Source: Desulfomicrobium macestii (GTDB lineage: Bacteria; Desulfobacterota; Desulfovibrionia; Desulfovibrionales; Desulfomicrobiaceae). From it: a stretch of DNA of 44,536 bases. The stretch is taken from NCBI RefSeq assembly GCF_014873765.1, contig NZ_JADBGG010000034.1, positions 1 to 44,536 of the forward strand. Direction: 5' to 3'. Shown piece after piece: positions 34,637-43,626 of this stretch. Numbering within the stretch: the first letter of the stretch is position 1; the number at the start of each line of letters is the position of its first letter. The position numbers were made by a program, and so were the translations under genes. The notes below the pieces were generated by a model that was given only the letters and a program-made list of their open reading frames with translations, was not told the DNA's origin and did not search any database.

Positions 34637-34953
34637 CTTTATATCCCAACTTATTGATTACACAAGACATGGCGACTTATCTCATAAAAAGACCGAGCCC
34701 ATGTCCTGCCGTCATTCAACCCTGCTCCTGTTGTCTTCACTCACGGAGCTGAAAAAATCAAAGACCAAATAATTGCCGCCATTTCCCGGATCTGAAACGA
34801 GCCGAACGGGTCCAAGGGAATGACGATCTGTTGCAACGACATCTTTCGATGAAAAACAGACGCCATTTCCTTCAGAAACATCACACAAACGACAAATCCC
34901 CAGCAAGCGGAGCCTACTGGGGATTCGTTGATTTTTCTCTACCAGAGAGTTGT
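34637..34953. other. Intergenic region with a doubtful short frame
   Basis: The region lies after the ssb terminator and before the DUF362 gene. A minus-strand frame 34906-34712 (64 residues, TTG start) has fairly protein-like text (CRLCDVSEGNGVCFSSKDVV) but no known family and only a weak AGG site. CCCCAG/CTGGGG arms (about 34898-34922) lie at its beginning. I do not call it a gene. Confidence 0.35.
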
Positions 34954-34986
34954 TAAAAAAAGCGAAGCCATATCAATGACTTCGCC
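34954..34986 (-). terminator. Rho-independent terminator of the acc-ssb operon
   Basis: On the minus strand GCGAAG and CTTCGC form a stem with a 12-base loop, followed directly by TTTTTTT. It lies about 30 bases after the ssb stop and closes the run from accC to ssb. Confidence 0.88.
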
Positions 34987-35018
34987 TCTCTTATTGACAA
35001 ACCTTATTCTGTTCTCTC

Positions 35019-35504
35019 TCAGAACGGCGCGTCATCCATCCCGCTGGCCTCGGAGGGGAAAGCCGGGCCCATGTCGTCATCGTAGCCGGCGTTCCCGGCT
35101 CCGCCCTGCTGGGGCGCGGCCTGGGGGCGCTGCTGGTATTGCGGGGCCTGGGTGTAGCCGCCTTCGGGCTGGCGGGAATCGAGTCCCTGCACGCGGTCGG
35201 CCTTGATCTCCGTGGTGTATTTCTCCACGCCGTCCTTGTCTGTCCACTTGCGGGTCTCGATCTTGCCCTCAATGTAGACCAGGCGGCCCTTGGAAAGATA
35301 GTTGCCGCAGAATTCAGCCTGCTTGCCCCAGACCACGATGCGGTGCCATTCGGTCTTTTCGACCTTCTGCCCGTCCTTGCCCGTGTATGTTTCATCCGTG
35401 GCAATGGAAAAATTGGCCACCGGCTGCCCTGACGGAGTGTAGCGCATCTCCGGATCACGGCCCAAACGGCCGATCAGGATTGCTTTATTCAGACTACCTG
35501 CCAT
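35019..35504 (-). CDS. ssb: Single-stranded DNA-binding protein
   Basis: A 161-residue SSB. The OB fold covers residues 1 to about 110 (NKAILIGRLGRDPEMRYTPS, then KTEWHRIVVWGKQAEFC, and YIEGKIETRKWTDKDG). A Gln/Pro/Gly-rich linker ends in the acidic tip MDDAPF, which binds partner proteins such as RecQ, RecO and Pol III chi. It lies 27 bases after the small unknown gene in the acc operon and is followed by a terminator. Confidence 0.96.
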   Translation of the reverse strand: MAGSLNKAILIGRLGRDPEMRYTPSGQPVANFSIATDETYTGKDGQKVEKTEWHRIVVWGKQAEFCGNYLSKGRLVYIEGKIETRKWTDKDGVEKYTTEIKADRVQGLDSRQPEGGYTQAPQYQQRPQAAPQQGGAGNAGYDDDMGPAFPSEASGMDDAPF

Positions 35505-35531
35505 GTCGTCTCCTCGTGTATGTTGATTCGG

Positions 35532-35882
35532 TCATGGATTGGCCACCAGCCTTTCCAGCTCGCCAAGCCCCTCTTCGATCCGGTCGGAGGCCTGGTTGGC
35601 GGCCTGTGGATTCCAGTCGGCAAGATGCCGCTGCAACTCCTCCACCTCCTTCACGACCTTGGGAAGTCCCGAGGCCAAAACCTTGCTGATGGCCTCGGCA
35701 ATGACTCCGAACTGATACAGGTCATCAAGGGCCCTGACAAGCTCAAGCACCCCTGCCATCTCGTAGGGAAATCCGGGCTTGGTCTCTTCGAAGGCCAGGC
35801 TCCACAGCCGTGGCCAGGCCTTGCGGACATCTTCCTCGCTGTAGGTGTAGGCGTACACTCGAACTTGCAGGACCTTGCCCAT
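35532..35882 (-). CDS. Small unknown protein of the acc operon
   Basis: A 116-residue acidic, mostly helical protein without signal peptide or membrane segment. It opens MGKVLQVRVYAYTYSEEDVR and holds PYEMAGVLELVRALDDLYQF. I do not recognise a named domain. Its start shares one base with the stop of the biotinyl/lipoyl-like gene (TGATG), so the two are translationally coupled and may form a complex, perhaps with the carboxylase subunits upstream. Confidence 0.75.
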   Translation of the reverse strand: MGKVLQVRVYAYTYSEEDVRKAWPRLWSLAFEETKPGFPYEMAGVLELVRALDDLYQFGVIAEAISKVLASGLPKVVKEVEELQRHLADWNPQAANQASDRIEEGLGELERLVANP

Positions 35883-36532
35883 CAGTCTCTCTCCTCCCAG
35901 TCGCTCTGCACGCGGCTGACGACCTCCTGGATCTGGCCAAGCTGGTCTTCGGGACAGACTCCGATGAGCGGGCTGTCCCGGTCCACGGAGTCGTTGGTCT
36001 CGAAATAGACGGCATAGATGATGCCGTCCGGGCCGCTGTACCGGATCGAGGTCTCGCGCTTCATGCGCGAGAGGATGAAAAGCTCCATCCCGTCCTTTAT
36101 GTGCACGCTCTGACTGCCCTTGGTCTTGATCTTGATGTCCACGTCGGGGAAGAAATAATACTTACCCTTCTCCGGGGCCAGAAACAGGGACAGGGAGCGG
36201 CGCAGGATGCGGGCGATGACCTCTTCGCGAGTCAGGTAATGACGGATGGTCATGAGCTCCTGACCGGCCTGCACGAACTGGCCGTTTTCGATCTCGCCCA
36301 GAGACATGACCTCGCCCTTCTGCGGGGCGAACAGAGGTTTCTTGACATTCTCGCGCTCCATCCGGGCCAGCAGGGTCCCGGGGACCTCCTTCCAGGTGCC
36401 GCTGGGGCCCACGACCCGCACTCCGGGCTCCTTGGCCACGAATTCCACTTTTCCGCTATGGGGAGCCCTGATGGAGATCTTCTCGTAAGGTTCCTCGCGC
36501 AGCTCCCGCAACAATTCTTTAACGTCAATCAC
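35882..36532 (-). CDS. Biotinyl/lipoyl-like carrier-fold protein lacking the biotin lysine
   Basis: A 216-residue protein. Residues about 18-100 resemble the biotin-carrier hairpin fold (SIRAPHSGKVEFVAKEPGVR ... PGTLLARMERENVKKPLFAP ... KGEVMSLGEIENGQFVQAGQ), but at the place of the usual Glu-Ala-Met-Lys-Met there is ARMEREN, with no acceptor lysine by my alignment. The rest (FFPDVDIKIKTKGSQSVHIK, MKRETSIRYSGPDGIIYAVY) is beta-rich and not recognised. Placed after accC and accA-accD, it may be a structural or regulatory part of the carboxylase rather than the biotin carrier. A true AccB would then be coded elsewhere. Confidence 0.7.
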   Translation of the reverse strand: MIDVKELLRELREEPYEKISIRAPHSGKVEFVAKEPGVRVVGPSGTWKEVPGTLLARMERENVKKPLFAPQKGEVMSLGEIENGQFVQAGQELMTIRHYLTREEVIARILRRSLSLFLAPEKGKYYFFPDVDIKIKTKGSQSVHIKDGMELFILSRMKRETSIRYSGPDGIIYAVYFETNDSVDRDSPLIGVCPEDQLGQIQEVVSRVQSDWEERD

Positions 36533-36570
36533 TGATGACTCCTAACTGACTGAAAAATTCAAAATTCGCA

Positions 36571-36691
36571 GACCGTTCAAAAATAGTGAGATGCAAGGTA
36601 GCGAAAAAATCCAGGACGCGCGGTGTATTGCGCATACATGAGCGGTCTGGATTTTTTCGCTGACGCGGCAGATCGCCATTTTTCAACGGTC
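36571..36691. repeat. 121-bp palindromic intergenic repeat
   Basis: The outer arms begin GACCGTT (36571) and end AACGGTC (36691), with A/T-rich continuations. The inner arms AGCGAAAAAATCCAG (36600-36614) and CTGGATTTTTTCGCT (36647-36661) are perfect 15-base inverted repeats. The whole fits between the accA-accD stop (three bases away) and the next gene. In the minus-strand mRNA it would fold into one long hairpin, which could separate the expression of the two genes. Its form is that of a MITE or REP-like element. Confidence 0.85.
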
Positions 36692-36693
36692 TC

Positions 36694-38934
36694 CTAACGG
36701 TAATAAAGGTTGCGGCCGCCCATGGTCTGCAGGGACTGGACAAGGTTGCCCCGGATTTCCCGGCGATCCCAGATGCCCTGGATATGCCCGCGAGCCAGCG
36801 CCTGATAGGCGTTGTGGTAATTGGGCGGAATATCCATGCCCGTGGTCTCCTTGATGACTCCGGGACCGGCGAAACCGATATTGGCCGAACGCACCGAGAA
36901 CTGGTACGGCGAGCATCCCAGAAAGCTGGCCACGGGCCCGGCGTAGGAATTGGTGTCGTAGAGGACCAGATACAGGCCGCCGGCTTCCGTGTAGCGACGC
37001 ACGGCCATGGTGCAGCGCGGCATCTGGATGACGCCGTTGACGCCTTCCTGGATGCGTATGCCCGCGGTGCCGTGCACATAGGACAGGAAAGGCAACTGCT
37101 TCTTGCGCGCCCGCTCCATGGCCCGGATGAACTTCTCTCCCTCGGCCGCGCCCACGCTGCCGCCACGGAAAGCGCCCATGAACATGGCGACCATGACCGA
37201 CGTGCCCTCGATGCGGGCTTCAAAGGTCATGCACCCGCACTTGTGGCCGGTCTTGCGCTTGGCCTCGTCGAGCTTGAGGTCGAACCCCTCGAACTTCAGG
37301 GGATTGGTGGACTCGATCTCGCTGAAGACCTCGTAGATGGAGCCGGGATCGAAGATGTTGTGCAGATACCACTGGTATTCCATGGGAAAATGGTGCCCGC
37401 AGAAGCTGCACACTCCGGCCCACTCCCCGAAGAGATCCGGGGCCCACTGGTCAAGGCATCCGTGCACGGCGGTGTTGGGGCAGACCACGGCCCGGTCAAG
37501 CTTGGCCTGGGGGCTGACGTACTGCCACTTGCCGCTGTTCAGCGCGCCGTCGTCCCAGGTGGACAGGGAGGTCAATCCGGCCTTGTCCACGTCCTTCTTG
37601 GCCTTGCCGAAGGACAGCTTGGACATCACGTTCTTCCAATACCGCGAAGAGCGGCCGACCACGACCTGCATCTCCGCGTGCACGTCCTCGGCCAGCTCCG
37701 TGACCTTCTTGTGCTGCTTGCCGAAGAGATCGTAGCGGAAATAGGAGTACAGGGAGGATATGAACTCACTGGTCCAGTCGCTGCTCCGGCTGAGCCAGTG
37801 GCGTTTGTCCAGGTAGGCGTCCTGGGCCATGCGACGGAATTTCATGTAGCGGGTCCAGAGCAGACGCTCCTTGGCCCGGCTGTCGAGGCTCCAACGCACG
37901 TAAACGTCCGCGCCCTTGTGACGCCGCAGCGCAAGGGACCGGAAAAAGCGCATACCCCGGACGTTCAGGACAATCTCGTCCGTCGAAGAGACCACGGATT
38001 TGCGCAGCTTGCGGAAGAAGTCGTAATGCTCGGGCCGCGCGCCAAGCTCGGGCTCGCCTATTTTCCAGTCCACGAAACCCATGGCGCGGTTGTCGTCCGC
38101 CGTCATCTTGAGCTGCCTGGCGCAGTGTTCGATGAGCTTCGGGTCGGCGCGCTGTCCGCCGCGCAGGCGGCCTTCGATGGCGGCCGCGCCCTCGGGCGAA
38201 ATGACCGAATAGTAGCCATGCGACATCATGATGCGCGTGTCGGCAAGGCCGATGGCCTCGGCTCCGCCGGACCCGCCTTCGGAAATGACCGCCACGATGG
38301 GCACCTTGAGACCGGCCATGTCATAGAGGTTGTCGGCAATCTGCTGCGCCGCGCCGGGATAGTCCTCGATGGGGTAGGAGCCCGGTGTGAAGATATAGGT
38401 GTGGATCGGAATGTTCTCGGTCTCGGCGACCTTCATGTAGTACAGAGCCTTGGCGTTGCCCCAGGGTTTGACGGAACCGCCGTTGCGGAACTCCTGGCCG
38501 TGCCCCTTTTCCTGGCCAATGACCATGACTGCCTGGTTGTGGACCTTGTTGCCTCGCCTGCGGGTGATGTAGGCCCGGGCGATGAGCATGCTCGGATCGA
38601 TGCTGTACTCGTCCTGACCGCCGATCTCGGTGTAGTTGTCGTACACGTTTTCAAGGATGTCCTTGAGGCAGATGCGTTGCGGGTGCCGGACGATGCGCAC
38701 CTTGTTCATGGGAGTCAGCTCGCGTTCGAGCTTCTTCTCCAGGAAGCGGAACAGCTCTTCCAGGGTTTCCAGTTGCCTTATGGCTTCCTGCTTGGGCAGG
38801 CCCGGCTCGCGAGCGACATACTCGCCGAGCTTGGCTTCAAGCATGATGACATTGGTATTTTCATCGGGTCCGAAGATGTCCAGAATATATTTCAGGCGGT
38901 CCCGAAGTTCTTGTATGCGTTTTTCGATATCCAT
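36694..38934 (-). CDS. accA-accD: Fused acetyl-CoA carboxylase carboxyltransferase alpha-beta
   Basis: A 746-residue fusion carrying both halves of the carboxyltransferase that moves CO2 from biotin to acetyl-CoA. The alpha half (residues 1 to about 330) has VMVIGQEKGHGQEFRNGG and IVAVISEGGSGGAEAIGLAD. A linker (about 330-475) precedes the beta half with a zinc ribbon (Cys485, 493, 509, 512; the first pair is spaced unusually, Cys-x7-Cys) and FMGAFRGGSVGAAEGEKFIR, LSYVHGTAGIRIQEG and GFAGPGVIKETTG. Separate alpha and beta genes are the rule in most bacteria; fused forms are known in Desulfovibrio relatives. It lies 108 bases after accC. Confidence 0.9.
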   Translation of the reverse strand: MDIEKRIQELRDRLKYILDIFGPDENTNVIMLEAKLGEYVAREPGLPKQEAIRQLETLEELFRFLEKKLERELTPMNKVRIVRHPQRICLKDILENVYDNYTEIGGQDEYSIDPSMLIARAYITRRRGNKVHNQAVMVIGQEKGHGQEFRNGGSVKPWGNAKALYYMKVAETENIPIHTYIFTPGSYPIEDYPGAAQQIADNLYDMAGLKVPIVAVISEGGSGGAEAIGLADTRIMMSHGYYSVISPEGAAAIEGRLRGGQRADPKLIEHCARQLKMTADDNRAMGFVDWKIGEPELGARPEHYDFFRKLRKSVVSSTDEIVLNVRGMRFFRSLALRRHKGADVYVRWSLDSRAKERLLWTRYMKFRRMAQDAYLDKRHWLSRSSDWTSEFISSLYSYFRYDLFGKQHKKVTELAEDVHAEMQVVVGRSSRYWKNVMSKLSFGKAKKDVDKAGLTSLSTWDDGALNSGKWQYVSPQAKLDRAVVCPNTAVHGCLDQWAPDLFGEWAGVCSFCGHHFPMEYQWYLHNIFDPGSIYEVFSEIESTNPLKFEGFDLKLDEAKRKTGHKCGCMTFEARIEGTSVMVAMFMGAFRGGSVGAAEGEKFIRAMERARKKQLPFLSYVHGTAGIRIQEGVNGVIQMPRCTMAVRRYTEAGGLYLVLYDTNSYAGPVASFLGCSPYQFSVRSANIGFAGPGVIKETTGMDIPPNYHNAYQALARGHIQGIWDRREIRGNLVQSLQTMGGRNLYYR

Positions 38935-39042
38935 AAGAGTGCGCGATTGCCTCGCATGCTTGGGTTATGCCGGATTTTCCGGCGTAGCTTGAGCGCTTAA
39001 TCAGTACTCGGCGCGGATGTGATCCAGGCGCCGGCTTGAATC

Positions 39043-40473
39043 CTAGAAAGCCAGGATGCCCTCGGTCTTGCGCTTCAGGAATTCGACATTGGACTTCAGG
39101 GCTTCGCCGGAAGCGTTCTCACCCTGCAGGTTCAGCGAATTCAGGAATTCCACGCCACGGGCCTTGGCCTCGGCCAGATCCTTGCCCCAGATGATAGCCA
39201 GGGCCAGGTTGGGATCGAAGTCCGTCGGGATCTCGTATTCACGGTCCGTGGGCACCTGACTGTGCAGCTTGAGCCAATCCTGCTCCGGCCAGCCAAAGGA
39301 GGTGATGCGGCCCACCCAGGGAGAGAACTTGTTGTCCGGATCCTCGGCGATGATGCGGTATTCGATGCCGACGCCGTTCAGGGTGATGTCCTTCTGGGTG
39401 TAGCCAAGCGGCGCGCCCAGACCCACCCGGATCTGCTCGGCAATGAGATCGACCTCGCCCTTGCCCTTGATGGCCGCGATGCGCGCGGAGACCCCGTTCT
39501 CGACCTGGATGCGGGTGTTGACCTCCATCAGGAACGGCTGTCCCGTGGGGCTGACAATCCATTCCCAGGTGCCGACATTGTCGTACCCGGCTTCGCGGGC
39601 CATGCGCAGGGAATATTCGGTGATGTCTTCAAGCACCTTCTTCGCGTCGAAGGCGTAGCGCAGGGAGGACGGATCGAACCCGGGCGCGACCTCGATGCGT
39701 TTCTGGTGTCCGAGAGACTGCACCGAGCAGTTGCGGGTACCGAAATGGACGGGATTCTGGCCAGTGCGGTCGGACACGATCTGCACTTCCAGATGGTTGA
39801 AGTCAAAGATGCGCTGTTCAATGAGCACGCCTTCATCGCGGAACTGACGCTTGGAATAGCTCTTGATGCGTCGCAGGACGCTTCGGAACTTGTCCAGATC
39901 GTCCACTTCCTCGATGCCCATGCCGCCGCCCCCGGCCGAGGCCTTGACCAGGATGACGGGTTTGTTGATGCCCTGCTCTTTTTGAAAATCGAACAGGGAT
40001 TTGGCGATGTGCTCGGCTTCGAGATCGTCCGTCACGGGCTTGTCCGATCCGGGCACCGTGGGCACGCCCAGTTTGCGGGCCAGACGCTTGGTGTTGATCT
40101 TGTCGCCGAGCTCGCGGATGACCTGCCAGGAAGGCCCGATAAAAATGAGCTTGTGCTCGCGCTGGGCCACACGGCGGGCAAAACGGTAATCCTCGGCAAA
40201 GAAGCCGTATCCGGGATGAATCGCCGTGGCTCCAGCCTGATCCGCCACGGCAAAGATTTCGTTGGAGTCGAGATATGAACTGACACGGTACAGGGATTCG
40301 TCTCCGCCGAGCTTGCGCGCCAGGACGCAGTGCTCGCTGTCCTTGTCCGGCTCGGTGAAAAGCGCCACGAATGCCAGGCCAAGCTTGCGGCAGGCCTGCA
40401 TGATGCGAATGGCGATCTCACCCCGATTGGCAATGAGAACTTTATGTTTCTTGGATTCGATGGGGTTCTTCAT
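39043..40473 (-). CDS. accC: Biotin carboxylase (AccC-type)
   Basis: A 476-residue ATP-grasp enzyme that carboxylates biotin with bicarbonate and ATP. Motifs are KVLIANRGEIAIRIMQACRK (N-terminal biotin carboxylase domain), AIHPGYGFFAEDYRFA, VILVKASAGGGGMGIEEV (ATP loop), GTRNCSVQSLGHQKRIEVAP, FLMEVNTRIQVENGVS (catalytic Glu/Asn/Arg) and NGVGIEYRIIAEDP. There is no fused biotin or transferase domain. The start is placed at ATG 40473, which gives the normal N-terminus; an in-frame extension to 40575 is unlike the family. Partners are the fused transferase downstream and a biotin carrier not found in this window. Confidence 0.92.
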   Translation of the reverse strand: MKNPIESKKHKVLIANRGEIAIRIMQACRKLGLAFVALFTEPDKDSEHCVLARKLGGDESLYRVSSYLDSNEIFAVADQAGATAIHPGYGFFAEDYRFARRVAQREHKLIFIGPSWQVIRELGDKINTKRLARKLGVPTVPGSDKPVTDDLEAEHIAKSLFDFQKEQGINKPVILVKASAGGGGMGIEEVDDLDKFRSVLRRIKSYSKRQFRDEGVLIEQRIFDFNHLEVQIVSDRTGQNPVHFGTRNCSVQSLGHQKRIEVAPGFDPSSLRYAFDAKKVLEDITEYSLRMAREAGYDNVGTWEWIVSPTGQPFLMEVNTRIQVENGVSARIAAIKGKGEVDLIAEQIRVGLGAPLGYTQKDITLNGVGIEYRIIAEDPDNKFSPWVGRITSFGWPEQDWLKLHSQVPTDREYEIPTDFDPNLALAIIWGKDLAEAKARGVEFLNSLNLQGENASGEALKSNVEFLKRKTEGILAF

Positions 40474-40817
40474 GTCTAAAAGAGCCTTTCCTTGTATGAA
40501 CTGTTGGGCGTTGAAAAAAGATGAAATTCCTTCATAAAGCCGGACCCGCTTATATCCATAATCGCATCGGGGCAAGTCCGGCAGGCTTGGCTTTCCTCGT
40601 CAAAAAGGAAATAAACTCTTCGGAATCCTTGCCAAAACCAAAACAATCCGCAAGAAAGATGAAAGATAAGTCTGGTTTCTTTGAGCCATGGACGCCTTGA
40701 AACGAGCCGGGGAGTTCCAAAAAGCCAGCTTGACAAATCAGTACACCAGCGTTTGGAGCGCTGTCCAGACCAACGGGCAGAAACGCTCCGTGACCCAAAA
40801 AATCAAGGATTACGACA

Positions 40818-41654
40818 ATGACCGATATACAGACCAGAGCCCGCACCGCCACCGACTGGATCAGAAAAAACTGCCCCTCCATCCCAAACACCGCTCTTGT
40901 GCTCGGCAGCGGCCTTGGAAAATGGATCGACTCGGCATGGATTCAAAAAAGCATCCCCTACGCGGACATCCCCGGCTTTCCGGTCTCCACCGTTGAAGGA
41001 CACGCGGGGGCGCTTCTTGTGGCCGAGATCAAGGGCACGCCGGCCTTCGTCTTTTCCGGCCGCTTTCATCTCTACGAAGGCTACAGTCCGCGGGAAGTGA
41101 CGCTGCCCATCGCCTGCCTTGGCCTGCTCGGGACCGAAAACCTGATCCTGACCAATGCCGCCGGAGCCCTGAATCCCCTGTTTGCCACCGGCGGGCTCAT
41201 GCTGCTGACCGACCACATCAACATGACCGGGCACAACCCCCTGACCGGCCCCAATGTCGACGACTGGGGACCGCGTTTCCCGGACATGTCCCAGGTGTAT
41301 TGCCCCGCCCTGCGTGAGCAGGCCATGCAGGCCGCCATGAATTGCGGACAGCGCCTGGAACAGGGGGTATACGTGGCCGTGGCCGGCCCCAGCCTTGAAA
41401 CTCCGGCCGAAACTCGCATGTATCGCATCATGGGAGCCGACGCCATCGGCATGTCCACGGTGCCCGAAGCCATCACCGCCCACCATATGGGCCTCAAAAT
41501 CCTGGGAATATCCTGCCTGACCAACAAGAACCTGCCGGACTGCATGGCCCAGACGTCTCACGCAGAGATTCTGGATCAGGCCAATGCCTCCTCCGACGCC
41601 CTGGGCTCGCTCCTGTCCGCCCTCATCCCCAACCTGGGAGGTCGCCATGGCTGA
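40818..41654 (+). CDS. Purine nucleoside phosphorylase (trimeric type)
   Basis: A 278-residue enzyme splitting purine nucleosides with phosphate into base and ribose 1-phosphate. Motifs: ALVLGSGLGKWID (phosphate loop), VEGHAGALL (His62), FSGRFHLYEGYS (Arg82, His84), LTNAAGALNPLF, VAGPSLETPAETRMYR (Glu198), IGMSTVPEAI and GISCLTNKN (Asn236), the Glu/Asn pair of trimeric purine phosphorylases. Start behind AAGGA at 8 bases. Its stop overlaps the next gene start by 8 bases. It is divergent from accC. Confidence 0.93.
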   Translation: MTDIQTRARTATDWIRKNCPSIPNTALVLGSGLGKWIDSAWIQKSIPYADIPGFPVSTVEGHAGALLVAEIKGTPAFVFSGRFHLYEGYSPREVTLPIACLGLLGTENLILTNAAGALNPLFATGGLMLLTDHINMTGHNPLTGPNVDDWGPRFPDMSQVYCPALREQAMQAAMNCGQRLEQGVYVAVAGPSLETPAETRMYRIMGADAIGMSTVPEAITAHHMGLKILGISCLTNKNLPDCMAQTSHAEILDQANASSDALGSLLSALIPNLGGRHG

Positions 41655-43260
41655 TCACGCTCATCTGCTTACCGAGATCAAGGACAACATCCGCGGGAAA
41701 GACCCCATCAAGGCGCGTCTGGTACTGGGTTACCTGGAAAACATGGATAAAAGCATCCGTGAGCAGGTGCTTGGCGCGTTTCGTGAGGCTGCTCCCGAAT
41801 TCGCAGTGCCTGTCCTCTGCCGGTTCATTTCCGAACACCGGGAAATGGTCGCAAATCTGCCGCTGGTCCGGGAAATCCTGGCCGTCAAGATGCTGGCCCA
41901 GCCCCAATTGCTCGCCAAGGCCATAAGCGACCCGCAGACCCCGTGCCGCGACATGTACATTTCGATGGCCGGAGAACTGCGCCTGGAGGAAGTGGTCGAC
42001 AACCTGATCGAAGCCCTGCTCGCGGCCACGGACGTGAAAGAGATCAACCTGATCATCGACACCCTGGGTGAAATCGGTGACCCACAAGCCACCAACGCCG
42101 TGAGCGAGTTCCTCTACTCCGGCAACCGGACCATGATCATCACCGCCACCAAGGCCCTTGGCAAGCTGGGCACGCCCACCGCCATGTTGCGGCTTGCGGA
42201 ACGCATGGGCACGGACAACCAGCTCGACCTGCTCATCCTGGACGTTTTCGCCAAGGTCCAGGATTCCATTTCGCTGGACAAGCTCAACGAGGCCATGCGC
42301 TCCCACTACGCACATCTGCGCACCTACGCCAAAAAAACCCTGGTCGGCATCGGCCCCAAGGCCGTGCCCACCCTGACCGAGAATCTGCTCTTCGACGACG
42401 CCGACCTGCGCATCCATACATTAAATGTGCTGGGCGACATCGGAGACCCGACCGCCATCTCGCCCATCCGCAAACTGCTGCACACCCACCCCGCCAACGC
42501 CAACGTGCGCTTCGCCGCCTACGAAGCCCTGGGCCTATTGCCCCTGGACCGGGGAGCCTACGTGCTGACGCAGGGCCTGAGCGATCCGGTGGATCACGTG
42601 TGCATCGCCGCCGCCAAGGCCATCGACCGCAACTTCAACGAGATCATGGCCGCCGGAATCAAGAACCTGGCCAGCGACAGGGAAGAGGACGCCCAGCGCA
42701 TCATAAAAACCGCCATCAACGCCCAGGCCAAACAGATATTCCTGAGCCTCATGGAAGAGGAGCGCTTCCAGCCCATGGCCCTCAGCCAACTGTCGAGGGC
42801 CCATCAGGACATCCGGGACTTCTTCTACGCCATCCTCAAAGAGCACGGCTATTCGGGACTGGCCCTGAAGCTTCTGGCACCGGAAGAGAAAAAGACGGTC
42901 CGCAAGCGCATTTGCGCCGTGGACGACTCGCGCATGATCCTGAGCATCTACAAGTCCACCCTGCACGAACTGGGCTACGAGCCCGTGCTTTTTGAATTCC
43001 CGGCCAGCGCCCTGGAATGGCTGCAATCGAACACGCCGGAGATGGTGCTCACGGACCTGAACATGCCGGACATAACCGGCATCGACCTGGCCCGGGAAAT
43101 CCGCAAGTCCTTCTCCAAGAAGGATCTGCCCGTGATCATGGTCACGACCCAGGACGAAGCCAACGACAACAAGGCGGCCCTTGAAGCCGGAGTCAACGAC
43201 ATCCTGCGCAAGCCCTTCACGGCCGAAAGTCTGGGGGCGGTTTTCAAGAAGTATCTGTAG
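41647..43260 (+). CDS. HEAT-repeat protein with C-terminal response-regulator domain
   Basis: A 537-residue protein. Residues 1 to about 410 are helical HEAT/PBS-lyase-like repeats (for example LGEIGDPQATNAVSEFLYSG, KALGKLGTPTAMLRLAERMG and NVLGDIGDPTAISPIRKLL), a protein-binding scaffold. Residues about 418-537 are a receiver domain: ICAVDDSRMIL (Asp426, Asp427), LTDLNMPDITG (phospho-acceptor Asp470), IMVTTQDEA and ILRKPFTAESL (Lys522). Normally receivers sit N-terminal; here it is C-terminal with no output domain, so phosphorylation probably changes scaffold contacts, perhaps in chemotaxis or motility. The start ATG 41647 follows GGGAGG and overlaps the phosphorylase gene. Confidence 0.88.
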   Translation: MADHAHLLTEIKDNIRGKDPIKARLVLGYLENMDKSIREQVLGAFREAAPEFAVPVLCRFISEHREMVANLPLVREILAVKMLAQPQLLAKAISDPQTPCRDMYISMAGELRLEEVVDNLIEALLAATDVKEINLIIDTLGEIGDPQATNAVSEFLYSGNRTMIITATKALGKLGTPTAMLRLAERMGTDNQLDLLILDVFAKVQDSISLDKLNEAMRSHYAHLRTYAKKTLVGIGPKAVPTLTENLLFDDADLRIHTLNVLGDIGDPTAISPIRKLLHTHPANANVRFAAYEALGLLPLDRGAYVLTQGLSDPVDHVCIAAAKAIDRNFNEIMAAGIKNLASDREEDAQRIIKTAINAQAKQIFLSLMEEERFQPMALSQLSRAHQDIRDFFYAILKEHGYSGLALKLLAPEEKKTVRKRICAVDDSRMILSIYKSTLHELGYEPVLFEFPASALEWLQSNTPEMVLTDLNMPDITGIDLAREIRKSFSKKDLPVIMVTTQDEANDNKAALEAGVNDILRKPFTAESLGAVFKKYL

Positions 43261-43453
43261 AAAGCGGAAATCACCCGGCCCGGGCCAACCCGGGCCGCGA
43301 CCGCACCGAGGTGCCTTCAAAGGAAAAAGACATGGATCCCCTTCTTCAAGGGGATGACGGCGCTTTGCAGCGGCTTTTATTCCCCGCGTCCCGCCATTTT
43401 CAACAACTGAGGCATCTGAAATTTCCGGGCAGTTCGCCCCCCGCACTGTACGA

Positions 43454-43626
43454 GCGGGCCGGGTTGGGGCGGGCGAGGGTCGCCGACTGTCTGACTGAGC
43501 CAGGCATCGTTTGTTGAATCGTTGCCCACCGCGCTGTCCGGTTTTTTCGTCCTGCACGCAGCGATTCAATTCTACGAGGCCGGAGAAGGAGTTTCGGCGG
43601 CCCTTGCCCGCCCCGACCCGGTCCGC
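43454..43626 (+). repeat. 173-bp structured palindrome, copy 1
   Basis: A 33-base left arm (43454-43486) pairs with the right arm (43594-43626). Four positions differ from perfect symmetry and all four are G-U pairs on the plus-strand RNA. An inner stem TTGAATCGTTGC/GCAGCGATTCAA also has one U-G pair. Between them is a pyrimidine-rich tip with TTTTTT. Confidence 0.85.

Noticed and set aside
34712-34906. A 64-residue Cys-containing small protein
   Set aside because: It has a TTG start, only a weak AGG site and no recognised family; protein-like text alone is not enough.
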